From positions 1 through 25,896 of the forward strand of contig JAWQRM010000236.1 in the NCBI GenBank assembly GCA_033557675.1: a stretch of 25,896 nucleotides of DNA, in the 5' to 3' direction. A program made the translations under genes and the position numbers. A model generated the notes under the pieces. It saw nothing but the letters and a program-made list of their open reading frames with translations. It was not told the origin of the DNA and did no database searches. This DNA comes from Coptodactyla brooksi (Eukaryota > Arthropoda > Insecta > Coleoptera > Scarabaeidae). Below are positions 1-8,737 of the stretch, in pieces. How positions within the stretch are numbered: the first letter of the stretch is position 1; every line of letters begins with the position of its first letter.

Positions 1-34
<34 letters not shown>
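1..34. repeat. AT dinucleotide microsatellite
   Basis: The window opens with an uninterrupted run of about 17 AT units. Its left end is cut by the window boundary. Confidence 0.95.
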
Positions 35-36
<2 letters not shown>

Positions 37-2276
37 TAATGGAGAGACTAAAGCCAGGAGGTTTAAGTACCCCTCCTCGTTCATCCTTAAATAGTTATGC
101 CACCCTTTTGGAGCGAATTTCAACTCGTTTAATAAGTTTGTATGAGAATACAGCTTTCTCTTTAACAGCCAATTCTTACACTACACACGACGCGATTTTT
201 TTTTCTTTATGCGCATAATCAAACCCAATAACGCAAGTGCGTCATCATCTTCAATAATTGTGGATGACATGTTTCTCGCGCGAGGTTATGCAGAGAACTG
301 ACATTGACGCAGATATCGGTGGCGTGTGAGGACACCAGGACGATCCGATTTAACTGTGCAGATTATAATCGCTACGATATATCGTTACGTATGTAGCTAC
401 CTTTAGCTATGTTACCGACATTGTTGACTCGATTTGTAAACCGCTAGCGATCTTTTTATCGCCAGAGCGATTCGAATAATAATATACGGAATACATCCGC
501 CTTTTTTTGACAACTCCGATTTAGTAGTTCGGACGATCGTAAGCTGACGCCGCGTCGATCTCGAAACAAGTTCGGCTGACGTAAGGAAACGAGCAAAAAG
601 CGAGTTGTCGTCGCCTTCGTACGCGTACGTTAAGCAGGTTATTACACCTGTCAATAAAGTTATTTTCGTAACGTTGTGGCCACGCCCTCTACCCGCGATT
701 CCACTCTAACCTACATTTTGCGCGTACGTATTCGAACGGCCCCCTCCCCCCGATGCCCAATAATGACGGGATTCCGAGCTATTCGAAGGCGTTTGTTTAC
801 GACGCGCACACACGTACGCCGGCGACGTCGGGCGTAACCCTATCGGAGCGCTCGTTTGCGGCGGGCCGGGACGCGACAAAACGAGAACGGGAAAACGGAC
901 GGACAAAACGGGAGAGAGAAAAGAGAAACAAACGCGAGCGCGCGTGTTACGCGCCCATTCATAACCGAGTCGCGCGCGCGTCCCTCCGTCTCTCTCCGGA
1001 CGCGCTTTTATTCATGAAAACCGTCGGCGACCGCGACGAAAAAGACGAACGCGACGCGAGAGAGCGAATCGTTCGATTGCGGCCCGGTCAAGGTAGGCCA
1101 AGGTCGCCAGCCGGATTCCCATAAATACGGACGGGGCGCGATCGCCCGCCCGACCCCGCGAATAGGACCGACTAACGAAACGAAGGGGAACTTTGTTCGC
1201 GCGGCGTTACGAGAACGATTACCGCGTTCGAGAATCTTTCGCGCGACATTTTGCGACGTCAAACGAACCGTCGAATCGTTCCGAACGATCTCGAACCGTA
1301 CCGCACAATTCTAAATCGTTTTCGACCGTTTCTGCGGTCGTTTACTTTACGAACTAAAATGACGTAACGTCGGTTTGTGCGTTCGACTAAACCTACGGAT
1401 CTAGAACCCATTCTCGAAATCGCGATATCTCTAATTCGTCGAGAGACATCGCGATTTATCGATCGGGTCGACGGCGGCGCACGTATCGGGTGGGTAACCT
1501 CCGTTACGTAACGGCCTCATCTAATCTGGGTTAGAGGCGTACGCGTACGCTTCCACCGCGCGGCGCGTCGCGGTCATCTGATGGAAATTTCACTTGTTTC
1601 GCGTACGTCACGGACCCGAACGAAATCCGCGCCCGCTTCGTCCGCCGCCGCCGATGCGTTTTCACTTTCGACGCCGTAAAATTTCGTGTGACGCTCGTTC
1701 CCAAACGACCGGCCGGCGATTCTTCAACTTTCATCTATAAAATCGTCTAAAATTGTTCGGAACCTTTCGACGCAAAACGAGAAATTCACTACTCGACACG
1801 CGTTCCGCTCCGTTGCTGGTGCTCCCGAAAATGCCAACTCGGTCGGGGGTGGCCGACCAACTGACGGCCACCGCAGGGTTTCAATTCCATTACAGGTCGA
1901 GTACCTTTTTAGTAGAATTGACAAATTTTGGGAGTCCCATGCCGACCAGGGGCATAAAAAGGATGTATCTATCGACTGCCTTTCTTCAGCGCAGAAAATG
2001 ACCTTTCAATACTACCGATTTTTCTAGGGTGAGCAATGGGGTTTGTAGGGTGCCCACCTCCCTTAACTACGCCTATGGTTCGAAGATGGAAACGGTACCG
2101 AAAAAAGTACAGTAACAGTAAAAAATAACTCGAAAAAGTAACGACTCCGAAATATAACCGTTCCGTGGCGTTAAAACGATGACTAAAAAAATGAACAATT
2201 CCGAAAAATGACAATAATATTTATGAAAGTTTAGAGGCTTATATTATCTTAAATTACGTAATAAAATTATCGAACG
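35..2276. other. Intergenic DNA, CpG-rich, no supportable gene
   Basis: About 2.2 kb with short open frames only. From about 660 to 1740 the DNA is strikingly CpG-rich and poor in stop codons on both strands, so frames such as 753-1124 stay open by composition. Their translations are Arg/Glu-rich low complexity and match no family I know. A CACGCCC box (679-685), a TGACGTAA half-CRE near 1360 and a hairpin at 1417-1457 are the only discrete signals. The stretch 1960-2220 is AT-rich with loose repetition of CCGAAA and AATGAC-type words. Confidence 0.5.
1417..1457. repeat. Inverted repeat (16-bp arms, 1 mismatch, 9-nt loop)
   Basis: The left arm 1417-1432 (AAATCGCGATATCTCT) pairs with 1442-1457 (AGAGACATCGCGATTT) with a single mismatch. 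No gene overlaps it. Confidence 0.7.
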
Positions 2277-2800
2277 GTGAAGTCGTTTCGTATTGTTTAC
2301 TACCGTTCAAAACGATCTAAAACTATTTCAAATCGTTCGACGGATCCCGCAATTGTCTTAGATTGTTCAAAATTATTCAAAAGCGTCCAAATATATTCTA
2401 ATATTGATCAGCGATATATGTCTAAAACGTACGATAGTATAACGTTATCGAACGGCATCTCAAACGTTTTAGATTATTTACTGTATTTATTGTAATGCCG
2501 AATCATAATTGATTACGTACTGTATTTATCGTTTTAATCTCGTCCGAATTTCTCGAAAACTAATATCGTTCCAAACCGTTTAAAGTTATCGAAAGTTAAA
2601 TATACTTATCTAAAATGAACTAAATAGATTGTCAAGACGCGTTGAATCGTTTAAAAATACTATAAAGCCATTCAAATCGATTTAAATATTAAAAACTGAA
2701 ATTAATTAAAGCAGTCCAACTACCGTCGACCGACGCGTATCGTTTAAAATAAACGTATATCGTTTATTATTATTCAAAATGATCTAAGATCTGTTCAATT
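2277..2800. repeat. Degenerate short-period repeats, TTCAAAA / GATCTAAAA words
   Basis: Words such as CGTTCAAAACGATCTAAAAC, TTGTTCAAAATTATTCAAAA and ATTCAAAATGATCTAAGAT recur at loose 10-15 bp spacing. It looks like an old, decayed simple or satellite-like repeat. No coding potential was recognised. Confidence 0.4.
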
Positions 2801-2853
2801 TCAATCCGGGCAATCGGCTAGTCAATCACCGGTAACTGCATCGTTAACCCTCC

Positions 2854-3473
2854 TTTAATCGCGTGATCTACGATCGTAGACCGCTCCCTTTTGACTACTC
2901 ACCAATTAAAAATGTTTTTGTTTATACGCCTATCGGGCCTAATAGCTGTTAGTTATACTTGAGGCCACCTGCTCAGTGTGCTTACTGCCGCTAGGAAGTA
3001 ATTCGATTTGCGTTATCTGCGCTCAAACAGGACTGGTTTACAACGGTATACCACGCGACTAAACGTGTAACAGTTTTTAGTTCTTGTGTTTAATTGTATA
3101 GCCAGTGTATCAGAATGAAAATGTTTCTTTTCATATCTTATGATTTTGATTGTCCCATTATTTTATTTTTTAACTATTTTTACTATTGCCTCTTATATTA
3201 GTTAAAAATGAGCATAGACCTGTTTCTTACCAAAATACACTTTATTTTTATGTATGTTTTAAATTATTTCTCAATAAACGTATTAGAAAGCACAATAATG
3301 CTTTTTTACTTTCACCACCGTTAAATGGGTAAACATAAAGCTGTAAAAATCATTCTATTCGAAAGTACTCACACAAGCAAACCTATTTTCAAAGACTGTT
3401 CCAATGTTTAAAATATTAACCAAACTACTGAAAAAAAAAACTTTGGTCTGCGATCGTAGATTACGCGATTAAA
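2854..3473. mobile_element. TTAA-flanked inverted-repeat element (MITE-like), 620 bp
   Basis: Positions 2854-2882 and 3445-3473 are 29-bp inverted repeats with only two mismatches. Each contains TTAA at its outer edge (2855-2858 and 3469-3472), the target and duplication used by piggyBac-type transposases. The repeat core CTACGATCGTAG is itself palindromic. The 560 bp interior is AT-rich and has no transposase frame, so this would be a non-autonomous element. The termini do not start with the CCC seen in classical piggyBac, so the superfamily is an inference. Confidence 0.65.
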
Positions 3474-3556
3474 CCGCGGTAGTGAAAACCGCGCGATTAA
3501 CGTAGAGTTAACGCTCGTCGCTCGTTAGCTTTCGCGCCTTACCGCCGTGCGCGGCG

Positions 3557-3587
3557 CGAAAATCACCGCGCCGCGCGGTGATTTTCG
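3557..3587. repeat. Perfect hairpin, 14-bp arms and 3-nt loop
   Basis: CGAAAATCACCGCG at 3557-3570 is the exact reverse complement of 3574-3587, separated by CCG. Confidence 0.85.
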
Positions 3588-3977
3588 GAAAAACGGGACG
3601 AAACTCCCGCGATATCGCGCGTTATCGCGTAATGCGCGGCCTACCGCGACGATAACCCGCTCGACGCGGGACTCGGGTGCGCGGTCCGTCGCGATCGGTA
3701 GGGCCGACGGCGAACGAATCGATACCGCCGGCGGCCTCGCGAACAAAAAGAAAGTTCGTCGAAAAGCGGACGGACGCGCGCGGTCGCGCAGTCTCGCACG
3801 CGTTCTCCCGTAAATTCCGAACGAGGACACTTGTTGAATTCGTCCTTTTTCCTCAGCGCGGACGGCCCCGATAACTCGAATCGACTTATCGGGGCGAGAA
3901 TCTACAGGTGTCCTTAAAGTGACGAATAAAGATAACGAACGCGCCGTCGTTTCGCGGAAAAATCCTCGCGGCGGTAC

Positions 3978-4007
3978 GCGACTGTCGGACGACTGTCCGA
4001 CAGTCGC
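3978..4007. repeat. Perfect hairpin, 13-bp arms and 4-nt loop
   Basis: GCGACTGTCGGAC at 3978-3990 is the exact reverse complement of 3995-4007, with loop GACT. A perfect palindrome CGTCGGCCGACG follows at 4009-4020. Confidence 0.85.
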
Positions 4008-4530
4008 TCGTCGGCCGACGGTATTCCCCGCCGGAAGTCGGCGGCGCGTTTCGAATTCAAATTAGGTGCGGGCCTTTTACGAACGCTCTATCTGCCGTCG
4101 TTATCGCGTCCGACCGCGGTCGGTTTTCCGCGGAATAGACGGTCGACGCGGGGCGCGACGTAAAATCCACTCGAAACGGGCGGCACAGGGGCCCCGCGCG
4201 CGAGCTCGCCTTATATTTCGAGGGCCGGCGGCGTCAGCGGCGGCTCGTCGCCTTCGTATTTGCTATTATTTGTCCAGTTTATCTAATATTCTTCAAAACC
4301 TTCTAATTAGGTTTGCTATTTACAATAAAGTGATATTTGTTAATGTATTTACAATAATTACCGTAATTTTCGCACGAGACTAACTAAAAATTAAGTTCGC
4401 AAGGAGTTATTACTATTACTCAGTGTCGTCGCACGGACGGCACTGGTACCGTGAATTTTACCGACAACATCCAGTTGGCGGCGGTGGAAACGTCCGCACG
4501 GCCTGCTTGCGTTTCGGAATAGCGAAGCGC

Positions 4531-5180
4531 TGACGTCACGCGTTAAGCCACGCCTCCCAGTGGCAGCAACGCCGCGATAACAGGAACGTCAAATTCGTAT
4601 TGTGTCGTCGAGTCTCTCTTTCTGCTTTTCTCTCTCTCTTTCTCTCTCGTCTCTCGAACCGCGGTCCGAATTTTCGAACGCGGCGCGCGTACGCGGTTTC
4701 GAAAACGCCGCCGCGGGCTTTTCGTTCCTCTACGGCTTCCTTTGGGTTTATCGAACGAAAACCTCCGGGGTCGAGCGGATTGATTTTGTATCAAGTGGCG
4801 AAAGGTCGAACTCTCTCGTAGACCTCGTTCGTTTCCATTTTAACCGCAATACGACGTTAAGGACGTTCGAAGTACCGGAATCGCGCGACGCTAGCATCGA
4901 AAAATATTTCGCAGTATCGCAAAATAAATTTCGAATACGCGTACGTACGCGGCGTATTTTAGTCGATAAATGGCAATATTGTTAATCCTAGCACGCCATT
5001 GGCTGGGAAAAAAACGAGGCGAATCGCGACGCTCGTTTTGCCAGATCGTCCGCACGTGGTACTCGATAATAAAACGTGTGGTGCACTTACCGATTGGCTC
5101 GCGTGCGTGTGCGTGTACGGTAGGAGTTATTTAAATCGCTAAATCCCGTCGATCTTGCGTCTCTCTATGCTGAAAAGATG
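4531..5180. promoter_or_regulatory. Promoter-like island with CRE, CT/GA tract, E-box and two NF-Y sites
   Basis: Within 650 bp there is a full CRE TGACGTCA (4531-4538), a CACGCCTCCC GC-type box (about 4549-4558), a CT/GA-rich tract of the GAGA-factor type (about 4610-4655), an E-box CACGTG (5053-5058) and two NF-Y sites in the same orientation (ATTGGCT at 4998-5004 and 5093-5099, 95 bp apart). A Kozak-compatible ATG at 5178 follows. Each word is weak alone, but together they resemble a housekeeping-type promoter. The gene it would drive is not evident. The following frame (5178-5366, 62 codons) is not recognisable. Confidence 0.4.
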
Positions 5181-5256
5181 CGATTCGGAGGCGGTGCTGG
5201 CCCCTTTTATCTGGACAAACAACTTATCGGCAATGTAGAACAAAATCCGTACCGAC

Positions 5257-5267
5257 GGCGCCATCTA
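5257..5267 (-). promoter_or_regulatory. CTCF-like motif TAGATGGCGCC
   Basis: The plus strand GGCGCCATCTA reads TAGATGGCGCC on the minus strand, close to the insect CTCF core (AGRTGGCGC). It lies just downstream of the promoter-like island, where an insulator would be plausible. This is a single short motif match. Confidence 0.3.
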
Positions 5268-5313
5268 ACGGTCATCTGCCTGCGAATAAAACAGATCCCC
5301 TTTTTTAACTGCC

Positions 5314-5350
5314 GAAAAGCAAACGACTTTTTGTCTGTTGTTTGCTTTTC
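5314..5350. repeat. Hairpin, 14-bp arms, 9-nt loop
   Basis: GAAAAGCAAACGAC (5314-5327) pairs with GTTGTTTGCTTTTC (5337-5350), one position being a G-T wobble. It falls at the 3' end of the doubtful 62-codon frame. Confidence 0.7.
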
Positions 5351-5968
5351 AAATATCCCGTCGTAAAATCTGAGATGCAGATCGTACGGAAATTTGATGC
5401 CGCACCGTAACGGTAAAATAAAATCGCGTTTCTAAAGAAATCATCCCTTAAAACCTCGGCTCGTCCATCGCTGGAGTAGCTGTGCAAACGATAATAAATT
5501 ATTGATTTTTCCAAATATTAACCATTATTAAACGGGGGGTTTAACGCGTCTACGTACAGTTTTGGAAATGTTCTAATATAAAACTGGATAAGTGGAGAAC
5601 TGTTTGGATAAAACTGTCGCCGATTTCCAATTTATAGAATCTCTTGGTATACCCCTAAAAGCTGTATTCCTTTTTCGCAAAACGTTCTTTATGTACTCCT
5701 TATTCTTATTGCTTTATATACGTACGGGTGTGGGTTTGAAACCTTTGCTTTAATAACAACGTTGAGCAATGTCATCACTACTCCGAAACCAAAAATAACT
5801 ACTCGACGCATTATACGAAAGACAAACTACTGACCTATTTTAGAAAAGTCATAATGTCGCAAGCGTTCGTCAAATAGATTCTGAACAGATATTGACAGTT
5901 TAGTTGAAATACACTGCATCGTACTTTAAAATATATTTATTTTACAAGATACACACACACATATATAT
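5351..5968. other. AT-rich intergenic DNA with one copy of a dispersed repeat
   Basis: No gene is recognisable. Around 5650-5710 the words ACCCCTAAAAGCTGTATTCC and TACTCCTTATTCTTATTGCT recur in similar order at about 8890-8940. A CA/TA microsatellite (about 5949-5968) abuts the transposon relic that follows. Confidence 0.5.
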
Positions 5969-6560
5969 TGATTCAGGAGGAATGGTAAATATTGAAGGAG
6001 ATGGTACTATGAACAATATTGACTAAAAAAGTTTACATAAACATGTGTCCGATTTCCCTTCACTTTGGAGATACAGACGCTGGCATGTTGTGCATAAAAT
6101 AAACATCAGAAAACGATTGAGCGCACACAAATAATTTTTTGATGTACTTTATTGATGCAAAAACACAATAATTTGCAACAGTTTAAATTAAATTCTCGAA
6201 AATCCCACCATCGACTTCAATACATTTTTCAGTTCTTTTCGCAAAACTATGTGTAGCTCTTCTGAGTGCGTCTTGGTGGCGGGCATCGGGACTGTATGTA
6301 TCGACTTTGAGCATCAATAAAGCGTTTCAATAACTTATTTTTTGTGTATTGAAGTCGATGGTGAGATTTTCGAAAATTGAACTTAAATTTGTAACCTGGA
6401 TCTTTTTCTGACGTTTATTTTATGCATAACATTCCAGCACCTGTATCTCCAAAACGAATGGAAGTTGGACACATGTTTATATAAACTTTTTTAGTCAATA
6501 TTGTTACCATTCCTTCACCACCTCTTTCAATATTTACCATTTCTACTGAATCACCCTGTA
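5969..6560. mobile_element. Fold-back transposon relic: two inverted copies of a Tc1/mariner-like 3' end
   Basis: Sequence from about 5969 inward (TGATTCAGGAGGAATGGTAA) is matched in reverse complement from about 6552 inward, with long blocks in common such as CAATATTGACTAAAAAAGTT. Conserved blocks extend through GCATAAAATAAAC and CACCATCGACTTCAATACA, so each arm exceeds 200 bp. The right tip reads TACAGGGTGATTCA on the minus strand. The left tip has lost TACAGGG. On the minus strand 6287-6183 encodes the tail of a transposase (below), and a decayed copy of its end sits in the other arm. Confidence 0.7.
6183..6287 (-). pseudogene. C-terminal scrap of a DDE transposase
   Basis: About 34 codons ending in TAA read DARHQDALRRATHSFAKR then TEKCIEVDGGIFENLI. 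This resembles the C-termini of insect Tc1/mariner-type DDE_3 transposases (pattern RRCxxCIEVNGGxFEHLL). There is no catalytic domain, no start, and the frame is not conserved upstream, so it is a dead remnant. An inverted, frameshifted duplicate of its last codons lies at about 6330-6385. Confidence 0.55.
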
Positions 6561-6605
6561 TACACACATATATGTATGTATATATATATATATAAATTCC
6601 AAGAC
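6561..6605. repeat. CA/TA microsatellite
   Basis: A run of ACACATATATGTATG followed by a TA tract borders the transposon relic on its right. A similar tract borders the left side, so the element probably landed in, or seeded, a TA-rich microsatellite. Confidence 0.7.
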
Positions 6606-6668
6606 AATTTTGGCAGGTATTACAAAGTTAAAATATACAATTAAAATTACGTAGGAAGATGTAAAAAA

Positions 6669-6674
6669 TTTAAT
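6669..6674 (-). terminator. Possible MBOAT7 polyadenylation signal ATTAAA
   Basis: Plus-strand TTTAAT reads ATTAAA on the minus strand, 23 bp past the MBOAT7 stop. It is close to the stop and non-canonical, so a more distal signal is equally possible. Confidence 0.3.
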
Positions 6675-6696
6675 TTACTACAATGAGGATAGAAAT

Positions 6697-8737
6697 CTAC
6701 AAAGCTTTTTTCAAGTCCATCGACTCGATATTGATGCTGACGTTCTTGCGTTTTTCGTCGCTTCTCTTTTTTCTCAAAAGCTGTGCGCCGACGATGTACA
6801 AGCCAAAACCGACGGCCGCCCCAGCGTGGTAAACTGAATTGTAGTAATGAAGGATTTTCGGTGCGTACAATAAGCTAAACGCGATGCCGAGATAAGAAAA
6901 TCCGGCCATCTTGAAAAACCATATCACCCAATTCCAAACTTGCGAGAACTAAAATATCAAACATTTTTTTTCTTTTTAAGGTACGAGATAAATAAAATTT
7001 TCCCCGTATATATGAATCGAGAGTCGTGCCGATTACCTTTCCATGATTTCCTTTCAAAACTACTTGTACCCAAACGTCTTCTATTAATAAATAAAACGGA
7101 GCACACCCGATACAGATATAGTATCCCATGTAAACACCGTGCCAGGCTGCGGAAACCAATAGCGTAGCAAAGGTTCGATATTGCTTGCTCGGAAATCGCT
7201 TATATACGTTTACGGCCAACCAGTATTGAATGCAGACGTTCCAATTTTTCATCCCTTCTCGAAAAGTCGTGCAGACCTCCGTTTCGTACGGCCTTATATT
7301 GCGAATAGTTTCGTAGTCGAACTCTTCGTCTCTCAGTTTCTCCACGTCGACACTGTCGCAGAATTATTTCGTTAGATTGTATCGAGATGAGAGTTACGTT
7401 AGCATTCGCAACGAGACTGCTTACGCTTCTTTCAATTTTTGGAAATTCCTAGAAGGTCCCAGGCCAGACTTGGGTTCCGTGAAAGCCGGGTACGCTCCTA
7501 AACCCGCCATGGAGCACACGCATTCCGAGAGGACCAGCCCTACATATATTCTCATACGGAACGTAAGAAAATTAGGCCAAACATACCACAAACGGTACAA
7601 CCAAGACCTTTCATTATAGAACTCGGATGTTAGAGCATACTGAAACGTTACATATTACTATTATATACTGACAAATAATCGTGCACAACTTTTATGAGTT
7701 AGTAACAACTGTTACTAAAGAGTAACAGTTCCAAAAAATGACACTTCCAGTATAACAAAGTAAAAACAAAGTCACCGCTACTGAAACACGCGTCAAGCAT
7801 CTTCTCTTCAAATTTTGGCGTAGCGGTGGCTTTGTTTTTACTTCGTTACAAAGCCAAAGGTTCGAAACCCTTAATTTTAATAAGTATAACAAATGAAGCG
7901 ATTTATTCCACACCAATACGTCCTTATAATTTTTTTAAAAATTACGTTATAAAACCAATTTACTTACGTCTAACGGCCAAACGTACGAAACTACCAAGAA
8001 TAAAGCGGCGTACAGGGGAACCCACCGGATCTTCTTAATCGTTTCAATTTTCCAAGGTGCCACTTTGGCAAAGGGATATTCAAAATAATCTTTAAACGTC
8101 CCGTATCGATAATACGGCCCTTAAAAAAGCGATGCCTTCCGGATAATAATGTCAAGCTGAAAAGTAAACCCAAACCTGTTAAGACGCCGATGTAGTTAAA
8201 AGAGTAATGGAAAATTTCGATAAAATCCGGATCTATATTGTTCGATTCGTCTTCAAATTTTTCCTCCTTCGTTTTATTCAAACCCTCCTTCTTCTTGCTT
8301 AACTGATGGGAAGTGTTTACTTCGAACGCCAGCCCGACCAATTTTAAGGTTAACATCATCTGCACCAAGTTGGTATGAGGCGGGGGGTACGGGATACCGA
8401 AATATTCCGTCGTACGGAAGAAAAATAAATAGAGAAATGAAAACGTAAAACTCACTAGATGACATTGTCTGAAAAGAACGGAGATTCGCGTCTCGAATTT
8501 AAAAGAAGGCAATCGAACCGCTCACCTTTTACTTATACATAAAATGATGACCGTATTTATAAGGTAAGTAACGAAGGAATGTACGATATGAACACCCGAC
8601 ACCGTAATCACTATTACGAGTCCTATCGCCGTCCCTATAATCTTCTTACGATTTACATCTTCGATCGTCCGGTACGCGTAACCAAAACCTATTGAGAAAA
8701 ATAATAAACTCAAATATGCAATATCATCCAGATTCAT
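6697..8737 (-). CDS. MBOAT7: Lysophospholipid acyltransferase 7 (LPIAT1), six exons, complete
   Basis: Multi-pass membrane enzyme of the MBOAT family. The family transfers arachidonoyl-CoA to lysophosphatidylinositol in the ER (Lands-cycle remodelling of PI). Exons on the minus strand are 8737-8526, 8468-8176, 8119-7968, 7639-7425, 7352-7037 and 6948-6697 (TAG stop). Every junction is GT-AG and in phase, giving 479 aa against about 472 in human. Visible family motifs: PPPHTNLVQMMLTLKLV in exon 2, FDYETIRNIRPYETE and WNVCIQYWLA (probable catalytic Asn329) and SAAWHGVYMGYY (catalytic His362) in exon 5, and VWNWVIWFFKMAGFSYLG at the start of exon 6. The start at 8735-8737 gives MNLDDIAYLS, in register with other MBOAT7 N-termini. 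An upstream in-frame ATG at 8843-8845 would add 36 residues of non-family sequence. It is divergently arranged with TSC2. The Drosophila counterpart is farjavit. Identification is from remembered family sequence, not a search. Confidence 0.93.
7707..7730. repeat. Perfect hairpin, 10-bp arms, 4-nt loop (MBOAT7 intron 3)
   Basis: AACTGTTACT and AGTAACAGTT are exact reverse complements around AAAG. Confidence 0.85.
7754..7847. repeat. 28-bp inverted repeat in MBOAT7 intron 3
   Basis: The left arm 7754-7781 and right arm 7820-7847 are reverse complements with two mismatches and a 38-nt loop. The right arm is the head of a tRNA-like sequence (7810-7877), so the left arm is probably a partial inverted copy. 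The host intron (7640-7967, 328 bp) is four to six times longer than most others in this gene, consistent with an insertion. Confidence 0.8.
7810..7877 (+). repeat. tRNA-like / SINE-like sequence with Pol III A and B boxes
   Basis: TGGCGTAGCGGT (7816-7827) fits the internal A box and GGTTCGAAACC (7859-7869) fits the B box exactly, at 42-nt spacing. Between them GGCTTTG (7828-7834) pairs with CAAAGCC (7849-7855) where an anticodon stem would be. AAATT and AATTT at the ends can pair as a short acceptor stem. The loop is 14 nt and the D arm is lost, so it is not a working tRNA. A tRNA-derived SINE head is the best guess. Confidence 0.5.

Larger units (their letters stand above)
3474..4500. other. 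Intergenic CpG-rich DNA with hairpins, no supportable gene
   Basis: From 3474 to about 4260 the sequence is GC- and CpG-rich, with frames open on both strands by composition (3525-3830 and 3547-3813 overlap antisense). Their Arg-rich translations are unrecognisable. Two perfect hairpins lie here (3557-3587, 3978-4007) plus a 12-bp palindrome CGTCGGCCGACG (4009-4020). The part 4260-4400 is AT-rich. Confidence 0.45.

Noticed and set aside
753..1124. 123-codon plus-strand frame
   Set aside because: Arg/Glu low-complexity translation in CpG-rich DNA that is open on both strands. No domain or neighbour supports it.
3525..3830. Overlapping sense and antisense frames of about 100 codons
   Set aside because: Both are open because of GC composition, are Arg-rich, and span a perfect hairpin.
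4602..4985. 127-codon plus-strand frame
   Set aside because: Begins in the CT/GA tract (Ser/Leu/Phe run) and has no recognisable domain. The region looks regulatory.
5178..5366. 62-codon frame with good ATG context after the promoter-like island
   Set aside because: No recognisable protein, and it ends in a hairpin. Kept only as part of the promoter finding.
7810..7877. Functional tRNA gene
   Set aside because: The A and B boxes fit, but there is no D stem, the anticodon-like loop is 14 nt and the T stem has a mismatch.
7991..8175. Continuous MBOAT7 reading through 8120-8175
   Set aside because: The read-through frame departs from the family after GVLTG. A 56-bp GT-AG intron restores the family sequence GPYYRYGTFKDYF.
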